Assembly (NCBI GenBank): GCA_937899415.1
Contig: CALBPI010000060.1
Coordinates: 1-64,000 of the forward strand
Length of the DNA: 64,000 nt
Reading direction: 5' to 3'
Origin: an uncultured Gammaproteobacteria bacterium
GTDB taxonomy: Bacteria; Pseudomonadota; Gammaproteobacteria; Steroidobacterales; Woeseiaceae
Shown here: positions 1 to 9,094 of the stretch, piece after piece
Position numbering within the stretch: the stretch's first letter is position 1
Layout of the letters: each line of letters starts with the position of its first letter
Translations under genes and position numbers: made by a program
Notes under the pieces: model-generated
What the model was told of the DNA's origin: nothing
The model's database searches: none
What the model saw: the letters and a program-made list of their open reading frames with translations, nothing else

Positions 1-142
1 GGGGCGGTGGGTCTGGGTCTGCCCTCTGCCCCTCTGCTCCACGCCTCGCGCGGCTCCGCTTTACTCCCTTCCTCCTGCTTCGCCCCGACACTCACCCTCT
101 AGGGTTGTGGTGGCGGCGCGCGCGCCCGTAAAACCCGCCGCT
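1..142. other. Noncoding sequence at the left edge
   Basis: No gene, RNA gene or convincing signal is visible here. The + strand is strongly pyrimidine-rich up to about position 105 and then GC-rich. It lies downstream of rnd, beyond the palindromic element at 143-278, and may continue into an unseen neighbouring gene. Confidence 0.4.
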
Positions 143-278
143 CGTCATTGCGAGCCCGCGTAGCGGGCGCGGCAATCTCATGACGCTGTCGCGAGGGTCG
201 GCGAATCGCAGTTGTTTAGAGATTGCTTCGTCACTGCGTTCCTCGCAATGACGGACGGAAGCGGCTCGCAATGACGAG
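143..278. repeat. Palindromic intergenic repeat element downstream of rnd
   Basis: The left arm CGTCATTGCGAG (143-154) and GGCAATCTC (171-179) are matched in inverted order by GAGATTGC (219-226) and CCTCGCAATGACG (241-253). A further copy, CTCGCAATGACGAG, lies at 265-278. The layout is that of the CATTGCGAG/GCAATCT palindromic elements scattered between genes in many proteobacterial genomes. It ends 4 nt from the rnd stop codon, so it would form a large stem-loop at the 3' end of the rnd transcript. That this is a dispersed repeat is inferred from the motif; other copies lie outside the window. Confidence 0.6.
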
Positions 279-282
279 GAGG

Positions 283-1371
283 TCACGGCATCAAGTCGGC
301 GATCGCTGGCCCGACCACGTCTTTGCGCCAGCCTGTTAATGCTCTAACGTCGAGATCGCCTGCGGCCAGCCTGCGGACTTCGCGTTGCGGCGCCAGCACT
401 TCGGCTTCCAGTTCCATGTCTTTGGCCAGGGCGCGCAGTGTCGCGGCCATGGCTTTGGCGCGGCGTTTTTCCTCGTCGTCGGGTGGGCCGCCAGTGACCG
501 GCGTCGGCGGCAGGGGTTCTCGCAGAGCCTGGACCACAGCTTTGCCATGGCGGGCCGCGAATTTGGCCGGGACGCCCTGGACGTCCACGACGTCGTCAGC
601 GTGTTCGGGGTTGTCGAAGGCGATGGCGATGAGCGCGTCGTCGCGCACGAGCCACTGGCGCGGCAGATTGCGTTGCTGGGCCAGCGCTTCGCGCCAGGCC
701 GCGAGCGAGACGATACGTTGCTGCACGCGGGCGGGCAGGCGGCCGATGCCTTTCACGCGTTGCCAGGCGGCGGCCGGCGGGTTTTCGTAGAGCGTGGGGT
801 CGAGCAATGCGGCGCTGTCGGCGCGCGCCCACTCGAGACGGCCCAGCGACGAGAGCTTGTCTTCGAGGTGCGCCGTGATCTCAGCGAGGTGTTTGACGTC
901 ATCAGCGGCGTAGTCGAGCACGGCGACTGAGAGCGGCCTGCGTTTCCAGTTCGTGCGTGTGTGCGCCTTGTCGAGCGTGACGTCGACGATCTCCTTCACG
1001 AGCGTCGCGTAGCCCACCTGCGGCGACCAGCCTGCCATGCCGGCCATAACCTGCGTGTCCATGAGGGTGCTCGGCATTGTGTCCGTGGTCACGCGCAACA
1101 CTTCGAGATCCTGTCGCCCCGAATGCAGTGTCAACGGCGTGTCGAGCATGGCCGCCCAGAAGGCATCGAACTCCATGCGCGCGAGCGGATCGACGATGAA
1201 GATCTCGCCTCCAACGGCGAGTTGCACCAGGCAGAGTTCGGGGTAGTAGGTTTTCTCGCGCAGAAACTCGGAGTCGAAACCGGCGTGTGATGCCGCCGCG
1301 ACTCGGGCCGTTACGGCGTCCAGTGTCGATTGTGAGTCGATGTATTCGATGGCGGGTGTTGCGCGGTTCAA
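283..1371 (-). CDS. rnd: Ribonuclease D
   Basis: This 362-residue protein is a 3'-to-5' exoribonuclease that trims tRNA and other stable RNA precursors. The DEDD exonuclease domain occupies about residues 10-175: D33 and E35 in FDSEFLRE, D88 in GRQDLE, and Y154/D158 in YAADD, which are the metal-binding and catalytic residues of the DEDDy class. An HRDC domain follows at about 205-290. The first usable start is a TTG at 1371 without a clear ribosome-binding site, so the N-terminus is provisional, although it aligns with the usual Rnd start. It is divergent from the membrane-protein gene. Confidence 0.93.
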   Translation of the reverse strand: MNRATPAIEYIDSQSTLDAVTARVAAASHAGFDSEFLREKTYYPELCLVQLAVGGEIFIVDPLARMEFDAFWAAMLDTPLTLHSGRQDLEVLRVTTDTMPSTLMDTQVMAGMAGWSPQVGYATLVKEIVDVTLDKAHTRTNWKRRPLSVAVLDYAADDVKHLAEITAHLEDKLSSLGRLEWARADSAALLDPTLYENPPAAAWQRVKGIGRLPARVQQRIVSLAAWREALAQQRNLPRQWLVRDDALIAIAFDNPEHADDVVDVQGVPAKFAARHGKAVVQALREPLPPTPVTGGPPDDEEKRRAKAMAATLRALAKDMELEAEVLAPQREVRRLAAGDLDVRALTGWRKDVVGPAIADLMP

Positions 1372-1416
1372 GACAGGTGTCGGGGAGTGTGGAACAATGT
1401 AGCAGAGGAGACGACG

Positions 1417-1926
1417 GTGCTGGATTTTTTTCGACTCATGGTGCCTGTGACGTTGTTGCGTCGCGGTCCCGAACGCATCCCGTACTCGCAGTCACTGCTC
1501 GTCATGGGCATAGCGCTGTGCACGTTGCTCACGATCACCGCGGCATCTATGGCGGAGCGTCCCGTCGGCATGGCGGTGCTGACGTTCGCCGCGTTGGCGA
1601 CGTTTTACGCGGGCGCCATTCTGTTTTTGCTCACGCTGTACGGCTTGCGCAATCGCGCCCTGCAAACGCTGACGGCTGCTTTTGGTGTCGGCGTCGTGTT
1701 TGGTGTGGTCGAGCTGTTCCTGTTGTTCATGGCAGGGTCGGGCGTCGATGAAGGACTCATCGCCGTCGCCGCGCTGGCGCTGCAACTCTGGGCCATTCTT
1801 GTGGACGGTTTCATCATCAGCGGCGCGCTCAACATCAGCTTGTCGCTGGGCTGCCTGTTGTCTTTCTCGATCCTGTTGCCGCAGGTGGCATTGATCACGG
1901 CCATCGGTGGTGGAGGCGGCGCCTGA
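1417..1926 (+). CDS. Integral membrane protein of unknown function, coupled to mpl
   Basis: About 169 residues with five predicted membrane helices and a C-terminal run of glycines. I do not recognise the family. The short N-terminal segment reads RRGPERIPYSQ before the first helix, which may be a family signature. An open frame extends back to a GTG at 1387, but AGAGGAG at 1404-1410 sits 6 nt before the GTG at 1417, so the shorter start is preferred. Its TGA overlaps the mpl ATG as TGATG, so the two are probably translated together. A link to envelope recycling is only an inference from that coupling. Confidence 0.75.
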   Translation: MLDFFRLMVPVTLLRRGPERIPYSQSLLVMGIALCTLLTITAASMAERPVGMAVLTFAALATFYAGAILFLLTLYGLRNRALQTLTAAFGVGVVFGVVELFLLFMAGSGVDEGLIAVAALALQLWAILVDGFIISGALNISLSLGCLLSFSILLPQVALITAIGGGGGA

Positions 1927-3290
1927 TGCACCTTCACATCCTGGGTATTTGTGGCACCTTCATGGGCGGCATCGCGGCGCTGGCCAAGGCGCACGGCCAC
2001 ACGGTGACGGGCTGCGACCAGAACGTGTACCCACCGATGTCCGACCAGCTCGCGGCGTTGGGTATCACACCCATCGAGGGTTTCGATGCCGAGCAGATCG
2101 AGCTCGCGCCGGACGTGTTTGTTGTCGGCAATGTCGTCAGTCGCGGTAACCCACTCATGGAAGCCATTCTCGACGCGGGCCTGGCTTATGCCTCGGGGCC
2201 ACAGTGGTTGGCCGCGCACGTCTTGCGCGGTCGTCGCGTCGTGGCCGTCGCGGGCACACACGGCAAGACCACGACGACAAGTCTTGTGGCCCACCTGCTT
2301 GAGCACGCAGGCCTTGAGCCTGGCTTTCTCGTGGGCGGTGTGCCTGCGGATTTTGGCGTGAGCGCGCGCCTCGGCACGGGCGCGCCGTTTGTGGTCGAGG
2401 CGGATGAATACGACACGGCCTTTTTCGACAAGCGTGCGAAGTTTGTGCACTACGCGCCCGAGATCGCCGTGCTTAACAATCTCGAGTTCGATCACGCCGA
2501 CATCTATGCGGACCTTGCGGCCATCGAATGGCAGTTCCACCAGTTGCTGCGCATCGTGCCGCGCAAAGGCCGTGTGGTTTTCAATGCGCGCGACGACAAC
2601 CTCATGCGTGTGCTGGCGCGCGGCTGCTGGACACCGACCCTGAGTTTTGACGGTGAGGGCGGTCGTGACGCCGACGTCGCGCTGGCCCACGCCGGCGGGG
2701 CGCGACTCGCGGCAACGATCGACGGTGCTGACCATGAGGCGTCGTGGACCATGCCGGGCGCCCACAACCGCCAGAACGCGGCCGCAGCCGTCGCCGCCTG
2801 CCTGGCGCTGGGCGTGCCGGCCGACACGGTGCTCGAGGGTCTCGCCACCTTCCGGGGGGTCAAGCGCCGGCTCGAGGTGGTCGCGACCGGCGGGCAGGTG
2901 ACGGTCTATGATGATTTTGCCCATCACCCAACGGCTATCCGCTTGACGGTGGGTGCGATGCGCGAAGCCGACGAGGGCGGACGTCTTCTGGTGGCCTTTG
3001 AGCCACGCTCGAACACGATGAAACTCGGTGTTCACCGCGACGCGCTGGGGCCGGCTTTTGCGGGTGTGGACGGCTTGTTTGTGCTCGCGCCCGCGGCGCT
3101 CGACTGGGACCTGGTGGGCGCATTGGCGGGTGGCGCCGACGACGTCACGGTGCACGACGGCGTGGCCGCATTGCACGAGTCCATCATGGCAGCGCTACGC
3201 CCGGGCGATCGTCTGGTGCTCATGAGCAACGGTGGGTTTGGCGGTCTGCGTGAACGGCTGGTCACAAGTATCGGAGCGGCAGCGGCATGA
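1926..3290 (+). CDS. mpl: UDP-N-acetylmuramate:L-Ala-gamma-D-Glu-meso-DAP ligase
   Basis: Mpl attaches recycled murein tripeptide to UDP-MurNAc in the cytoplasm, so peptides released during wall turnover re-enter peptidoglycan synthesis. The 454-residue length is normal for the family. A Rossmann-like N-terminal domain (LHILGICGTFMGG) is followed by the Mur-ligase ATP-binding loop [10 protein letters not shown] at 110-119 and the Mur central and C-terminal domains (MPGAHNRQNAAAA, DDFAHHPTAI). It overlaps the upstream membrane-protein gene by 1 nt and the downstream LON-domain gene by 4 nt (ATGA), indicating one transcript. MurC, its close relative, is encoded separately near 51 kb. Confidence 0.95.
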   Translation: MHLHILGICGTFMGGIAALAKAHGHTVTGCDQNVYPPMSDQLAALGITPIEGFDAEQIELAPDVFVVGNVVSRGNPLMEAILDAGLAYASGPQWLAAHVLRGRRVVAVAGTHGKTTTTSLVAHLLEHAGLEPGFLVGGVPADFGVSARLGTGAPFVVEADEYDTAFFDKRAKFVHYAPEIAVLNNLEFDHADIYADLAAIEWQFHQLLRIVPRKGRVVFNARDDNLMRVLARGCWTPTLSFDGEGGRDADVALAHAGGARLAATIDGADHEASWTMPGAHNRQNAAAAVAACLALGVPADTVLEGLATFRGVKRRLEVVATGGQVTVYDDFAHHPTAIRLTVGAMREADEGGRLLVAFEPRSNTMKLGVHRDALGPAFAGVDGLFVLAPAALDWDLVGALAGGADDVTVHDGVAALHESIMAALRPGDRLVLMSNGGFGGLRERLVTSIGAAAA

Positions 3291-3880
3291 GGACAATGAC
3301 CGTACCGCTGTTTCCACTGGGTACCGTGCTGTACCCCGAGGGCCCCCTGCCGTTGCGACTGTTCGAGGCGCGCTACATCGACATGGTCAGCCAGTGCATG
3401 CGCGAGCAGGCACCGTTTGGTGTCGTCGCCATCCGCGAGGGCCGCGAGGTGGGACCGTCGGTGATTTACGAACAAGGCACGCTCGCGCGCATCACGGACT
3501 TCTACCAGGGCAGTGACGGGCTGCTCGGCATCACGGCCATCGGCCATGAGCGATTCCGGCTCGTGTCCGAGCACGAGGCCAGCGATGGCTTGCGCATTGG
3601 CGAGATCGAGCTGCTGCCCGATGAACCGGTGGTCGCCTTACCTGAAGGCTATGCCGCCCTGGCGGAGATGCTCGACAGCGTGCTTGACGACCTGGGCAAG
3701 CTCTACGAGGACCGGCCGCGCAAGCTCGACGACGCGAGCTGGGTCGGCTACCGCTACTGCGAGATCCTGCCCATCCGCCTGCCGCAAAAGCAGCAGTGCC
3801 TCGAGATCGAGGACGCGCTGGCGCGGCTCGAGCTGATTGCCGCGGTACTGAGCCGCGTGCCCAGCAACCGCAGCCAGTAA
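3287..3880 (+). CDS. LON substrate-binding-domain protein
   Basis: This 197-residue protein matches the N-terminal substrate-binding domain of Lon protease (VPLFPLGTVLYPEGPLPLRLFEARY at the start), with no AAA+ or protease domain. Stand-alone LON-domain proteins are common in proteobacteria and their role is not settled. It starts inside the end of mpl (ATGA overlap) and is probably co-translated with it. Its stop and the hemL stop together form the palindrome TAAGCGCTTA (3878-3887), leaving only 4 nt between the two convergent genes. Confidence 0.88.
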   Translation: MRTMTVPLFPLGTVLYPEGPLPLRLFEARYIDMVSQCMREQAPFGVVAIREGREVGPSVIYEQGTLARITDFYQGSDGLLGITAIGHERFRLVSEHEASDGLRIGEIELLPDEPVVALPEGYAALAEMLDSVLDDLGKLYEDRPRKLDDASWVGYRYCEILPIRLPQKQQCLEIEDALARLELIAAVLSRVPSNRSQ

Positions 3881-3884
3881 GCGC

Positions 3885-5171
3885 TTAAGCCGCCGCCGTA
3901 CCGGCGAGTTCGCGCATGGCGTCGCGGGCGCGGTCGATTGTCGCGTTGATGTCTGCGGTCGTGTGCGCGGCCGAGATGAATCCAGCTTCAAAGGCCGAGG
4001 GCGCGAGATACACGTCACGCGACAACATGGCGTGGAAGAAGCGCTTGAAGTACTCGACGTCCGCGTTGCAGATGTCCTGGAATGTCGTCACGCGATCTGA
4101 GTCCGAAAACACGAAGCCGAACATGCCGCCCGCGTGGTCCGTGTGTATAGGAACGCCCGCGTCCGCTGCGGCGTCGCGCAGGCCCGCAAGCAGGCGCTCG
4201 CTGGACGCGCCCAGCGCCTCGTGGAAACCATCGACGTCCACACGCTCCAGCGTGGCGAGACCCGCGGCCATGGCGACGGGGTTACCCGAAAGCGTGCCGG
4301 CCTGGTAGACGGGGCCCAGCGGGGCGATGTGCGCCATGATGTCTTCGCGGCCGCCGAACGCGGCCGCAGGCATGCCGCCGCCAATGACCTTGCCCAGCGT
4401 CGTGAGGTCGGGCCGAACGCCGAACAGCTCCTGGGCGCTGCCGCGTGCGACGCGGAAGCCCGTCATGACTTCGTCAAAGATGAGCACGCTGCCGTACTCG
4501 GTGCAGAACTCGCGCAGCGTCTCCAGGAAGCCGGGCTCGGGTTTGATGAAGTTCATGTTGCCCGCGATCGGCTCCACGATGATGCAGGCGATCTCCTCGC
4601 CGCGTTTCGCGAAGAGCTCGCGCACCTGGTCGGCGGCATTGAAGTCCAGCGTGATCGTGTGTTCGGCCAGCGCCGCAGGGACGCCCGGTGAACTGGGAAC
4701 ACCCATGGTCAACATGCCCGAGCCCGCCTTGATGAGCAGCGAGTCCGAGTGCCCGTGGTAGCAACCCTCAAACTTGACGATGGTGTCGCGGCCTGTGAAT
4801 CCACGCGCGAGGCGCAGTGCGCTCATCGTCGATTCCGTGCCCGAGCTCACCATGCGTACTTTTTCGATCGAGGGCAGCATGGCGCAGATTTTTTTCGCGA
4901 TGGCCGTCTCGAGCGCACAGGGCGCGCCGAAGCTCAGCCCATCGGCAGCGGTTTTCTGCACGGCCTCGATGACGTCAGGATGGGCGTGGCCCAGGATCAT
5001 GGGACCCCAGGAGCCGATGTAGTCGATGAGTTCGCGACCGTCTTCGGTCCAGACGCGGGCGCCTTTGGCGCGTTTGAAAAACAGCGGCTCACCACCGACG
5101 CCGTTGAAGGCACGGACGGGTGAATTCACGCCACCGGGAATGTACTTCTGTGCTTCTGCGAAAAGTCCCAC
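3885..5171 (-). CDS. hemL: Glutamate-1-semialdehyde 2,1-aminomutase
   Basis: This PLP enzyme converts glutamate-1-semialdehyde into 5-aminolevulinate, the first committed precursor of haem and other tetrapyrroles. The signature [12 protein letters not shown] lies near the N-terminus, and the Schiff-base lysine is K261 in [13 protein letters not shown] longer frame opens at an ATG at 5243, but it would add 24 residues that the family lacks and would cover a TACAAT -10-like element at 5205-5210. The GTG at 5171 gives 428 residues, close to the usual length. It is divergent from the rubredoxin gene. Confidence 0.95.
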   Translation of the reverse strand: MGLFAEAQKYIPGGVNSPVRAFNGVGGEPLFFKRAKGARVWTEDGRELIDYIGSWGPMILGHAHPDVIEAVQKTAADGLSFGAPCALETAIAKKICAMLPSIEKVRMVSSGTESTMSALRLARGFTGRDTIVKFEGCYHGHSDSLLIKAGSGMLTMGVPSSPGVPAALAEHTITLDFNAADQVRELFAKRGEEIACIIVEPIAGNMNFIKPEPGFLETLREFCTEYGSVLIFDEVMTGFRVARGSAQELFGVRPDLTTLGKVIGGGMPAAAFGGREDIMAHIAPLGPVYQAGTLSGNPVAMAAGLATLERVDVDGFHEALGASSERLLAGLRDAAADAGVPIHTDHAGGMFGFVFSDSDRVTTFQDICNADVEYFKRFFHAMLSRDVYLAPSAFEAGFISAAHTTADINATIDRARDAMRELAGTAAA

Positions 5172-5204
5172 GACTGCTCTGCCTGCTTTGGTTTGACCGT
5201 TGCA

Positions 5205-5210
5205 ATTGTA
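5205..5210 (-). promoter_or_regulatory. Candidate -10 element for hemL
   Basis: TACAAT on the minus strand lies about 34 nt upstream of the preferred hemL GTG start. No good -35 element stands 16-18 nt before it. Its position supports the shorter hemL start, but the call rests on one hexamer. Confidence 0.3.
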
Positions 5211-5276
5211 ACGCCGCACGGGGGCCGCTGGTATCATGGTCATGGCCGTGACAGGCCGCGGAGCGATAGAGAACCG

Positions 5277-5441
5277 ATGAAAACTTACATGTGCCTGATT
5301 TGCGGCTACGTCTACGACGAAGAGACGGGCGACCCCGAAGCAGGCATCCCGTCAGGCACGCGCTGGGACGACGTGCCGCTGTCGTGGCGCTGCCCCGATT
5401 GCGGAGCCGGCAAGGAAGACTTCGAGATGGTCGAGGTCTGA
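5277..5441 (+). CDS. Rubredoxin
   Basis: A 54-residue one-iron electron-transfer protein. The Fe(Cys)4 site is C6-x2-C9-G and C39-x2-C42-G, with the typical aromatic and acidic core ([10 protein letters not shown], GIPxGTxWDDVPxxWRCPDCG). The ATG at 5277 gives the standard rubredoxin N-terminus [14 protein letters not shown]; an in-frame ATG at 5193 would add 28 unrelated residues. Partners such as rubredoxin reductase or alkane hydroxylase are not in the window. It faces cpdA with 7 nt between the stops. Confidence 0.95.
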   Translation: MKTYMCLICGYVYDEETGDPEAGIPSGTRWDDVPLSWRCPDCGAGKEDFEMVEV

Positions 5442-5448
5442 GCGCGCC

Positions 5449-6213
5449 TCAGTCCCGCACAGCGGCAAAAACCGCCGCGTCCAGGCGATCGATGCGTGTC
5501 TCTAGCGCGCGGTCCCCTAGTTCCAGCCAGCGCCAGCCCGGCGCCAGCTCATCCACCGCATAGCCCTCGCTGCCACTGGCGAACTGTCGGCACGTCGACG
5601 GCGTGGCCATCACCCGAATGTGCCCAACGGTTTCGTCGAGCGGCTGGTGGATGTGCCCGCAGAGCACAGCCAGAACCTGGGCGTGGCGCGCGAGCATGCT
5701 CATGAACGCGTCGCCGTCCTGGAGGCGGCTCTGGTCGAGCCAGCGTGACCCGCAGGGAACAGGCGGGTGGTGCAGCGCCACGATGGTTGGCTGGGTGGGC
5801 AGCTCGGCCAGCGCACGGTCCAGCGCCGCGATGCGGGCCTCGCCGTACTCGCCGTGGACGGCGCCCGGAATGGTGCAGTCCGTGGCCAGCAGCCGCCAGT
5901 GTCCCAGTGAATGGTCGCCCAGAACCGCGATGTGGTCGCTGGTCATCTCGGCCTGCATGAGCGCCAGGTCGTCGTGGTTGCCGGGCAGGCAGATGACGGG
6001 GACTGCAATAGGGTCGAACAGGCCGCGCAGCTGCCGGTAGCCCTCGCGGGATTCGTCCTGGCAAAGATCACCCGATACGAGCACGGCATCCGGCTGCCCG
6101 GGCAGGGCGGCGTCGAGCACGTGCTCGAGACTGGCCCGCGTCACCACGCCACGCTGGGCGCTCGCGGCGTCCGCATAGAGATGGGTATCGGTCAGGTGCA
6201 ACAGGCGAAACAT
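5449..6213 (-). CDS. cpdA: 3',5'-cyclic-AMP phosphodiesterase (CpdA-type metallophosphoesterase)
   Basis: This 254-residue calcineurin-like phosphoesterase probably hydrolyses cyclic AMP to AMP. The two-metal site is complete: D9 and H11 (DTHLY), D49 (SGDLCQDES), N79/H80 (GNHDD), H148/H149 (LHHPP) and GHIH at 186-189. The DTH, GDL and GNHDD blocks fit CpdA well, although related class III nucleotide phosphodiesterases share the metal ligands. It lies downstream of the ahcY terminator on the same strand, so it is probably transcribed separately. Confidence 0.82.
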   Translation of the reverse strand: MFRLLHLTDTHLYADAASAQRGVVTRASLEHVLDAALPGQPDAVLVSGDLCQDESREGYRQLRGLFDPIAVPVICLPGNHDDLALMQAEMTSDHIAVLGDHSLGHWRLLATDCTIPGAVHGEYGEARIAALDRALAELPTQPTIVALHHPPVPCGSRWLDQSRLQDGDAFMSMLARHAQVLAVLCGHIHQPLDETVGHIRVMATPSTCRQFASGSEGYAVDELAPGWRWLELGDRALETRIDRLDAAVFAAVRD

Positions 6214-6246
6214 CCTGTTTCCCTCCGGCGACAGGTGCGCACAAAC

Positions 6247-6274
6247 AAAAAAGGCCCCGAACGGGGCCTTTTGT
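6247..6274 (-). terminator. Rho-independent terminator of ahcY
   Basis: A 6-bp GGCCCC/GGGGCC stem (6253-6258 and 6263-6268) with a 4-nt loop is extended by A/T pairs. On the minus strand a run of six T residues, then GTTTGT, follows. It lies about 20 nt past the ahcY stop and closes the metK-ahcY unit. The A-rich other flank could also let it work weakly on the + strand. Confidence 0.88.
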
Positions 6275-6294
6275 GCCAGAGCGCCTGCCGGCGA

Positions 6295-7608
6295 TCAATA
6301 GCGGTAGGTGTCGGGCTTGAACGGGCCGTCGACAGAAACGCCAAAGTAATCGGCCTGTTCCTGCGTCAGTTTGGTCAGCTTGGCGCCGATGCGCTCGAGG
6401 TGCAGCTCCGCCACTTTCTCGTCCAGGTTCTTCGGCAGCACATAGACCTGCCGCTCATACTTGCCCGGGTGGTTCCAGAGGTCGATCTGCGCGAGCACCT
6501 GGTTGGTGAACGACGCCGACATGACGAAACTCGGGTGGCCCGTGGCGCAGCCGAGGTTCACGAGCCGGCCTTCGGCGAGCAGGATGATCTTGCGCCCGTC
6601 GGGGTAGATCACGTGGTCAACCTGCGGCTTGATGTTCTCCCACTCGTACTTGCGCAGGTAGGCGACGTCGATCTCGTTATCGAAGTGGCCGATGTTGCAG
6701 ACGATGGCTTCATTCTTGAGCTTGTCGAGCATCGAGCCGCTCAGGATGTTGTAGTTGCCCGTGGCCGTGACCACGATGTCGGCCTGGTCGATGACTTCTT
6801 CGAGACGCACGACGCGGTAGCCTTCCATCGCCGCCTGCAGCGCGCAGATCGGGTCGATTTCAGTGATCCAGACCGTCGCACCGAGGCCGCGCAGGCTCTG
6901 CGCGCTGCCTTTGCCCACGTCGCCGTAGCCGCAGACGATCGCGATCTTGCCCGCAATCATCACGTCCGTGGCGCGCTTGATGCCGTCCACGAGCGACTCT
7001 CGGCAACCGTAGAGGTTGTCGAACTTGGACTTGGTGACCGAGTCGTTGACGTTGATGGCGGGGCAGGCCAGTCGGCCGTTGGCCGCCATTTCGTAGAGGC
7101 GCTTGACGCCCGTCGTCGTTTCTTCGGAAATCCCGCGGACCTGCTCGAGCAGCTCGGGGTACTTGTCGTGCATGAGCACGGTCAGGTCGCCGCCGTCGTC
7201 GAGGATCATGTTCGGCGTCCAGCCGTCCGGGCCGTGGATCGTCTGCTCGACGCACCACCAGTATTCGTCTTCGGTTTCACCGCGCCAGGCGAACACGGGC
7301 ACGCCCGTCGCCGCGATGGCTGCTGCAGCCTGGTCCTGGGTCGAGAAGATGTTGCACGACGACCAGCGCACTTCGGCGCCCAGTGCGGTCAGTGTTTCGA
7401 TCAGGACGGCCGTCTGGATCGTCATGTGCAGGCAGCCCGCGATGCGTGCGCCCGCGAGCGGCTGTTCGCTGCCGTACTCGGCGCGTAGCGCCATGAGGCC
7501 CGGCATCTCGGACTCTGCGATCGAGATTTCCTTGCGGCCCCATTCGGCCAGCGTGATGTCGGCGACCTTGTAATCGGTCGTGTGCAGTTGGTCAGCGGTG
7601 CTGCTCAT
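6295..7608 (-). CDS. ahcY: S-adenosyl-L-homocysteine hydrolase
   Basis: AhcY splits S-adenosylhomocysteine, the product of SAM-dependent methylation, into adenosine and homocysteine using tightly bound NAD. The 437-residue protein shows the family blocks [37 protein letters not shown]-binding [16 protein letters not shown] and GHFDNEID, and the conserved C-terminal DxYRY. It follows metK by 51 nt, forming a SAM synthesis and recycling pair. A strong terminator follows it. The metF that often joins this cluster is not present. Confidence 0.97.
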   Translation of the reverse strand: MSSTADQLHTTDYKVADITLAEWGRKEISIAESEMPGLMALRAEYGSEQPLAGARIAGCLHMTIQTAVLIETLTALGAEVRWSSCNIFSTQDQAAAAIAATGVPVFAWRGETEDEYWWCVEQTIHGPDGWTPNMILDDGGDLTVLMHDKYPELLEQVRGISEETTTGVKRLYEMAANGRLACPAINVNDSVTKSKFDNLYGCRESLVDGIKRATDVMIAGKIAIVCGYGDVGKGSAQSLRGLGATVWITEIDPICALQAAMEGYRVVRLEEVIDQADIVVTATGNYNILSGSMLDKLKNEAIVCNIGHFDNEIDVAYLRKYEWENIKPQVDHVIYPDGRKIILLAEGRLVNLGCATGHPSFVMSASFTNQVLAQIDLWNHPGKYERQVYVLPKNLDEKVAELHLERIGAKLTKLTQEQADYFGVSVDGPFKPDTYRY

Positions 7609-7659
7609 GTCGGAAGTTCCTTGAAAAATCTCTCTGGGGGGGATGGGTGCGGTGCGGAC

Positions 7660-8829
7660 TCAGGCCGCGCGTTCGCCGTCGGCGCGCAGCGCGTCGGCGC
7701 GATCTGTGCGCTCCCAGGTGAAGTCGGCGTCGGTGCGGCCGAAGTGTCCGTAAGCCGCCGTTGCCCGGTAAATGGGGCGAACGAGGTCGAGCATCGTGAG
7801 GATGCCGTGCGGCGTCAGGTCAAAGTGGTCGCGAACCAGCCGCGTGAGCGCCGACTCGCTGATCTTACCCGTGCCAAAGGTCTGCACGGTGATGGAGGTG
7901 GGCTCCGCGACCCCAATGGCATAGGAAATCTGCACCTCGCAGCGGTCTGCGAGCCCGGCCGCAACGATGTTCTTGGCAACGTAGCGCGCGGCGTAAGCCG
8001 CCGAGCGGTCGACCTTGGACGGGTCCTTGCCCGAGAACGCGCCGCCGCCATGGCGCGCGGCACCGCCGTAGGTGTCGACGATGATCTTGCGGCCCGTCAG
8101 GCCCGCGTCGCCCATGGGGCCGCCGATAATGAACTGGCCCGTCGGGTTGATGTGGTAGATCGTGTCGTCATTGAGCCACTCGCCGGGCAACACGTCTTCG
8201 ATGATGTGCTCGCGAACGGCGGCCTGGAGCTCGGGCAATTCGATGTCGGGGTCGTGCTGCGTCGAGAGCACCACGGCGTCGATGCCAGCCGGCTTGCCGT
8301 CCTCATAACGGAAGGTCACCTGGCTCTTGGCATCAGGGCGCAGCCATGAGAAGTCGCCGCCGGCCTTGCGCAGCTCGGCCTGACGCTGCACGAGCCGGTG
8401 CGCGTAGGTGATCGGGCCGGGCATGAGCACGTCGGTCTCGTTGGTGGCGTAGCCGAACATGAGGCCCTGGTCGCCGGCGCCCTGGCTTTCCGGTGCTTCA
8501 CGGTCCACACCCTGGGCGATATCGCCGGACTGCTTGCCGATGGCGTTGAGAACCGCGCAGGTGCGGCCGTCAAAGCCCACGTCCGAGCCCGTGTAACCGA
8601 TATCCACGACCACGTCGCGCACGAGGTCTTCGACGTCGACCCACGCATTCGTCGTGATCTCGCCGGCGACGATTACAAGCCCTGTCTTGACCAGTGTCTC
8701 GCAGGCCACGCGGGCATGCGCATCCTTCTCGAGGATGGCATCCAGGATGGCATCGGAGATCTGGTCGGCCATCTTGTCGGGATGGCCCTCCGACACGGAT
8801 TCGGAGGTAAACAGGTATGCGTCGCTCAT
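7660..8829 (-). CDS. metK: S-adenosylmethionine synthetase
   Basis: MetK makes SAM from methionine and ATP. The 389-residue product begins [23 protein letters not shown], the conserved MetK N-terminus, and contains the ATP and metal segments GEITT and [17 protein letters not shown]. An open frame continues upstream to 9273, but that part has no resemblance to MetK and overlaps the tkt start. A TATAAT at 8975-8980 on the same strand implies a 5' leader of about 140 nt. It is first in the metK-ahcY pair and divergent from tkt. Confidence 0.97.
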   Translation of the reverse strand: MSDAYLFTSESVSEGHPDKMADQISDAILDAILEKDAHARVACETLVKTGLVIVAGEITTNAWVDVEDLVRDVVVDIGYTGSDVGFDGRTCAVLNAIGKQSGDIAQGVDREAPESQGAGDQGLMFGYATNETDVLMPGPITYAHRLVQRQAELRKAGGDFSWLRPDAKSQVTFRYEDGKPAGIDAVVLSTQHDPDIELPELQAAVREHIIEDVLPGEWLNDDTIYHINPTGQFIIGGPMGDAGLTGRKIIVDTYGGAARHGGGAFSGKDPSKVDRSAAYAARYVAKNIVAAGLADRCEVQISYAIGVAEPTSITVQTFGTGKISESALTRLVRDHFDLTPHGILTMLDLVRPIYRATAAYGHFGRTDADFTWERTDRADALRADGERAA

Positions 8830-8974
8830 AGCGTGGAACCTTGAGGGTGTGCGGCAGCCGCCGGCGTTGCGAGCACCGGGTCGCCATATTTGAGTGTTGA
8901 GTCTTATGGTGTCCTGGCAGGCCAGCCGAGGTCCGGGCGTGGAATCGCCTGACGTGATGACCAATTGGCCCGGC

Positions 8975-8980
8975 ATTATA
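8975..8980 (-). promoter_or_regulatory. -10 element of the metK promoter
   Basis: A perfect TATAAT on the minus strand. The best-placed -35 (TGTCCG, 17-nt spacer) is poor, so an activator may be needed. Transcription would start near 8968, leaving about 140 nt of leader before the metK ATG at 8829. I could not match that leader to a SAM-I, SAM-II or SAH riboswitch consensus by eye. Confidence 0.5.
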
Positions 8981-9038
8981 GCGGTTGGCCACGCCAACGG
9001 ACAGGCCAGCGCGTACCTAAAAGCAGCTTTGGCCTTGC

Positions 9039-9067
9039 TTGCCCGTTGCGGGCTCTCGCGCGACAAT
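9039..9067 (+). promoter_or_regulatory. Sigma-70 promoter of the tkt operon
   Basis: TTGCCC (9039-9044) and GACAAT (9062-9067) are separated by exactly 17 nt, placing the start near 9074, about 20 nt before the tkt ATG. It lies within about 70 bp of the divergent metK -10 element. Confidence 0.55.
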
Positions 9068-9094
9068 GCGCGCCCCGAATTGCGGAATGACCGG

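Noticed and set aside
1605-3176. 523-codon minus-strand frame over the membrane-protein and mpl genes
   Set aside because: It covers two well-supported genes in antisense and shows no domain or start signal.
5911-7488. 525-codon open frame antisense to cpdA and ahcY
   Set aside because: It is a GC-bias shadow of ahcY, spans a strong terminator, and has His/Asp/Arg/Val-rich composition with no domain.
8830-8974. Known SAM or SAH riboswitch before metK
   Set aside because: No consensus of SAM-I, SAM-II or the SAH riboswitch was found by eye; kept only as an open question.
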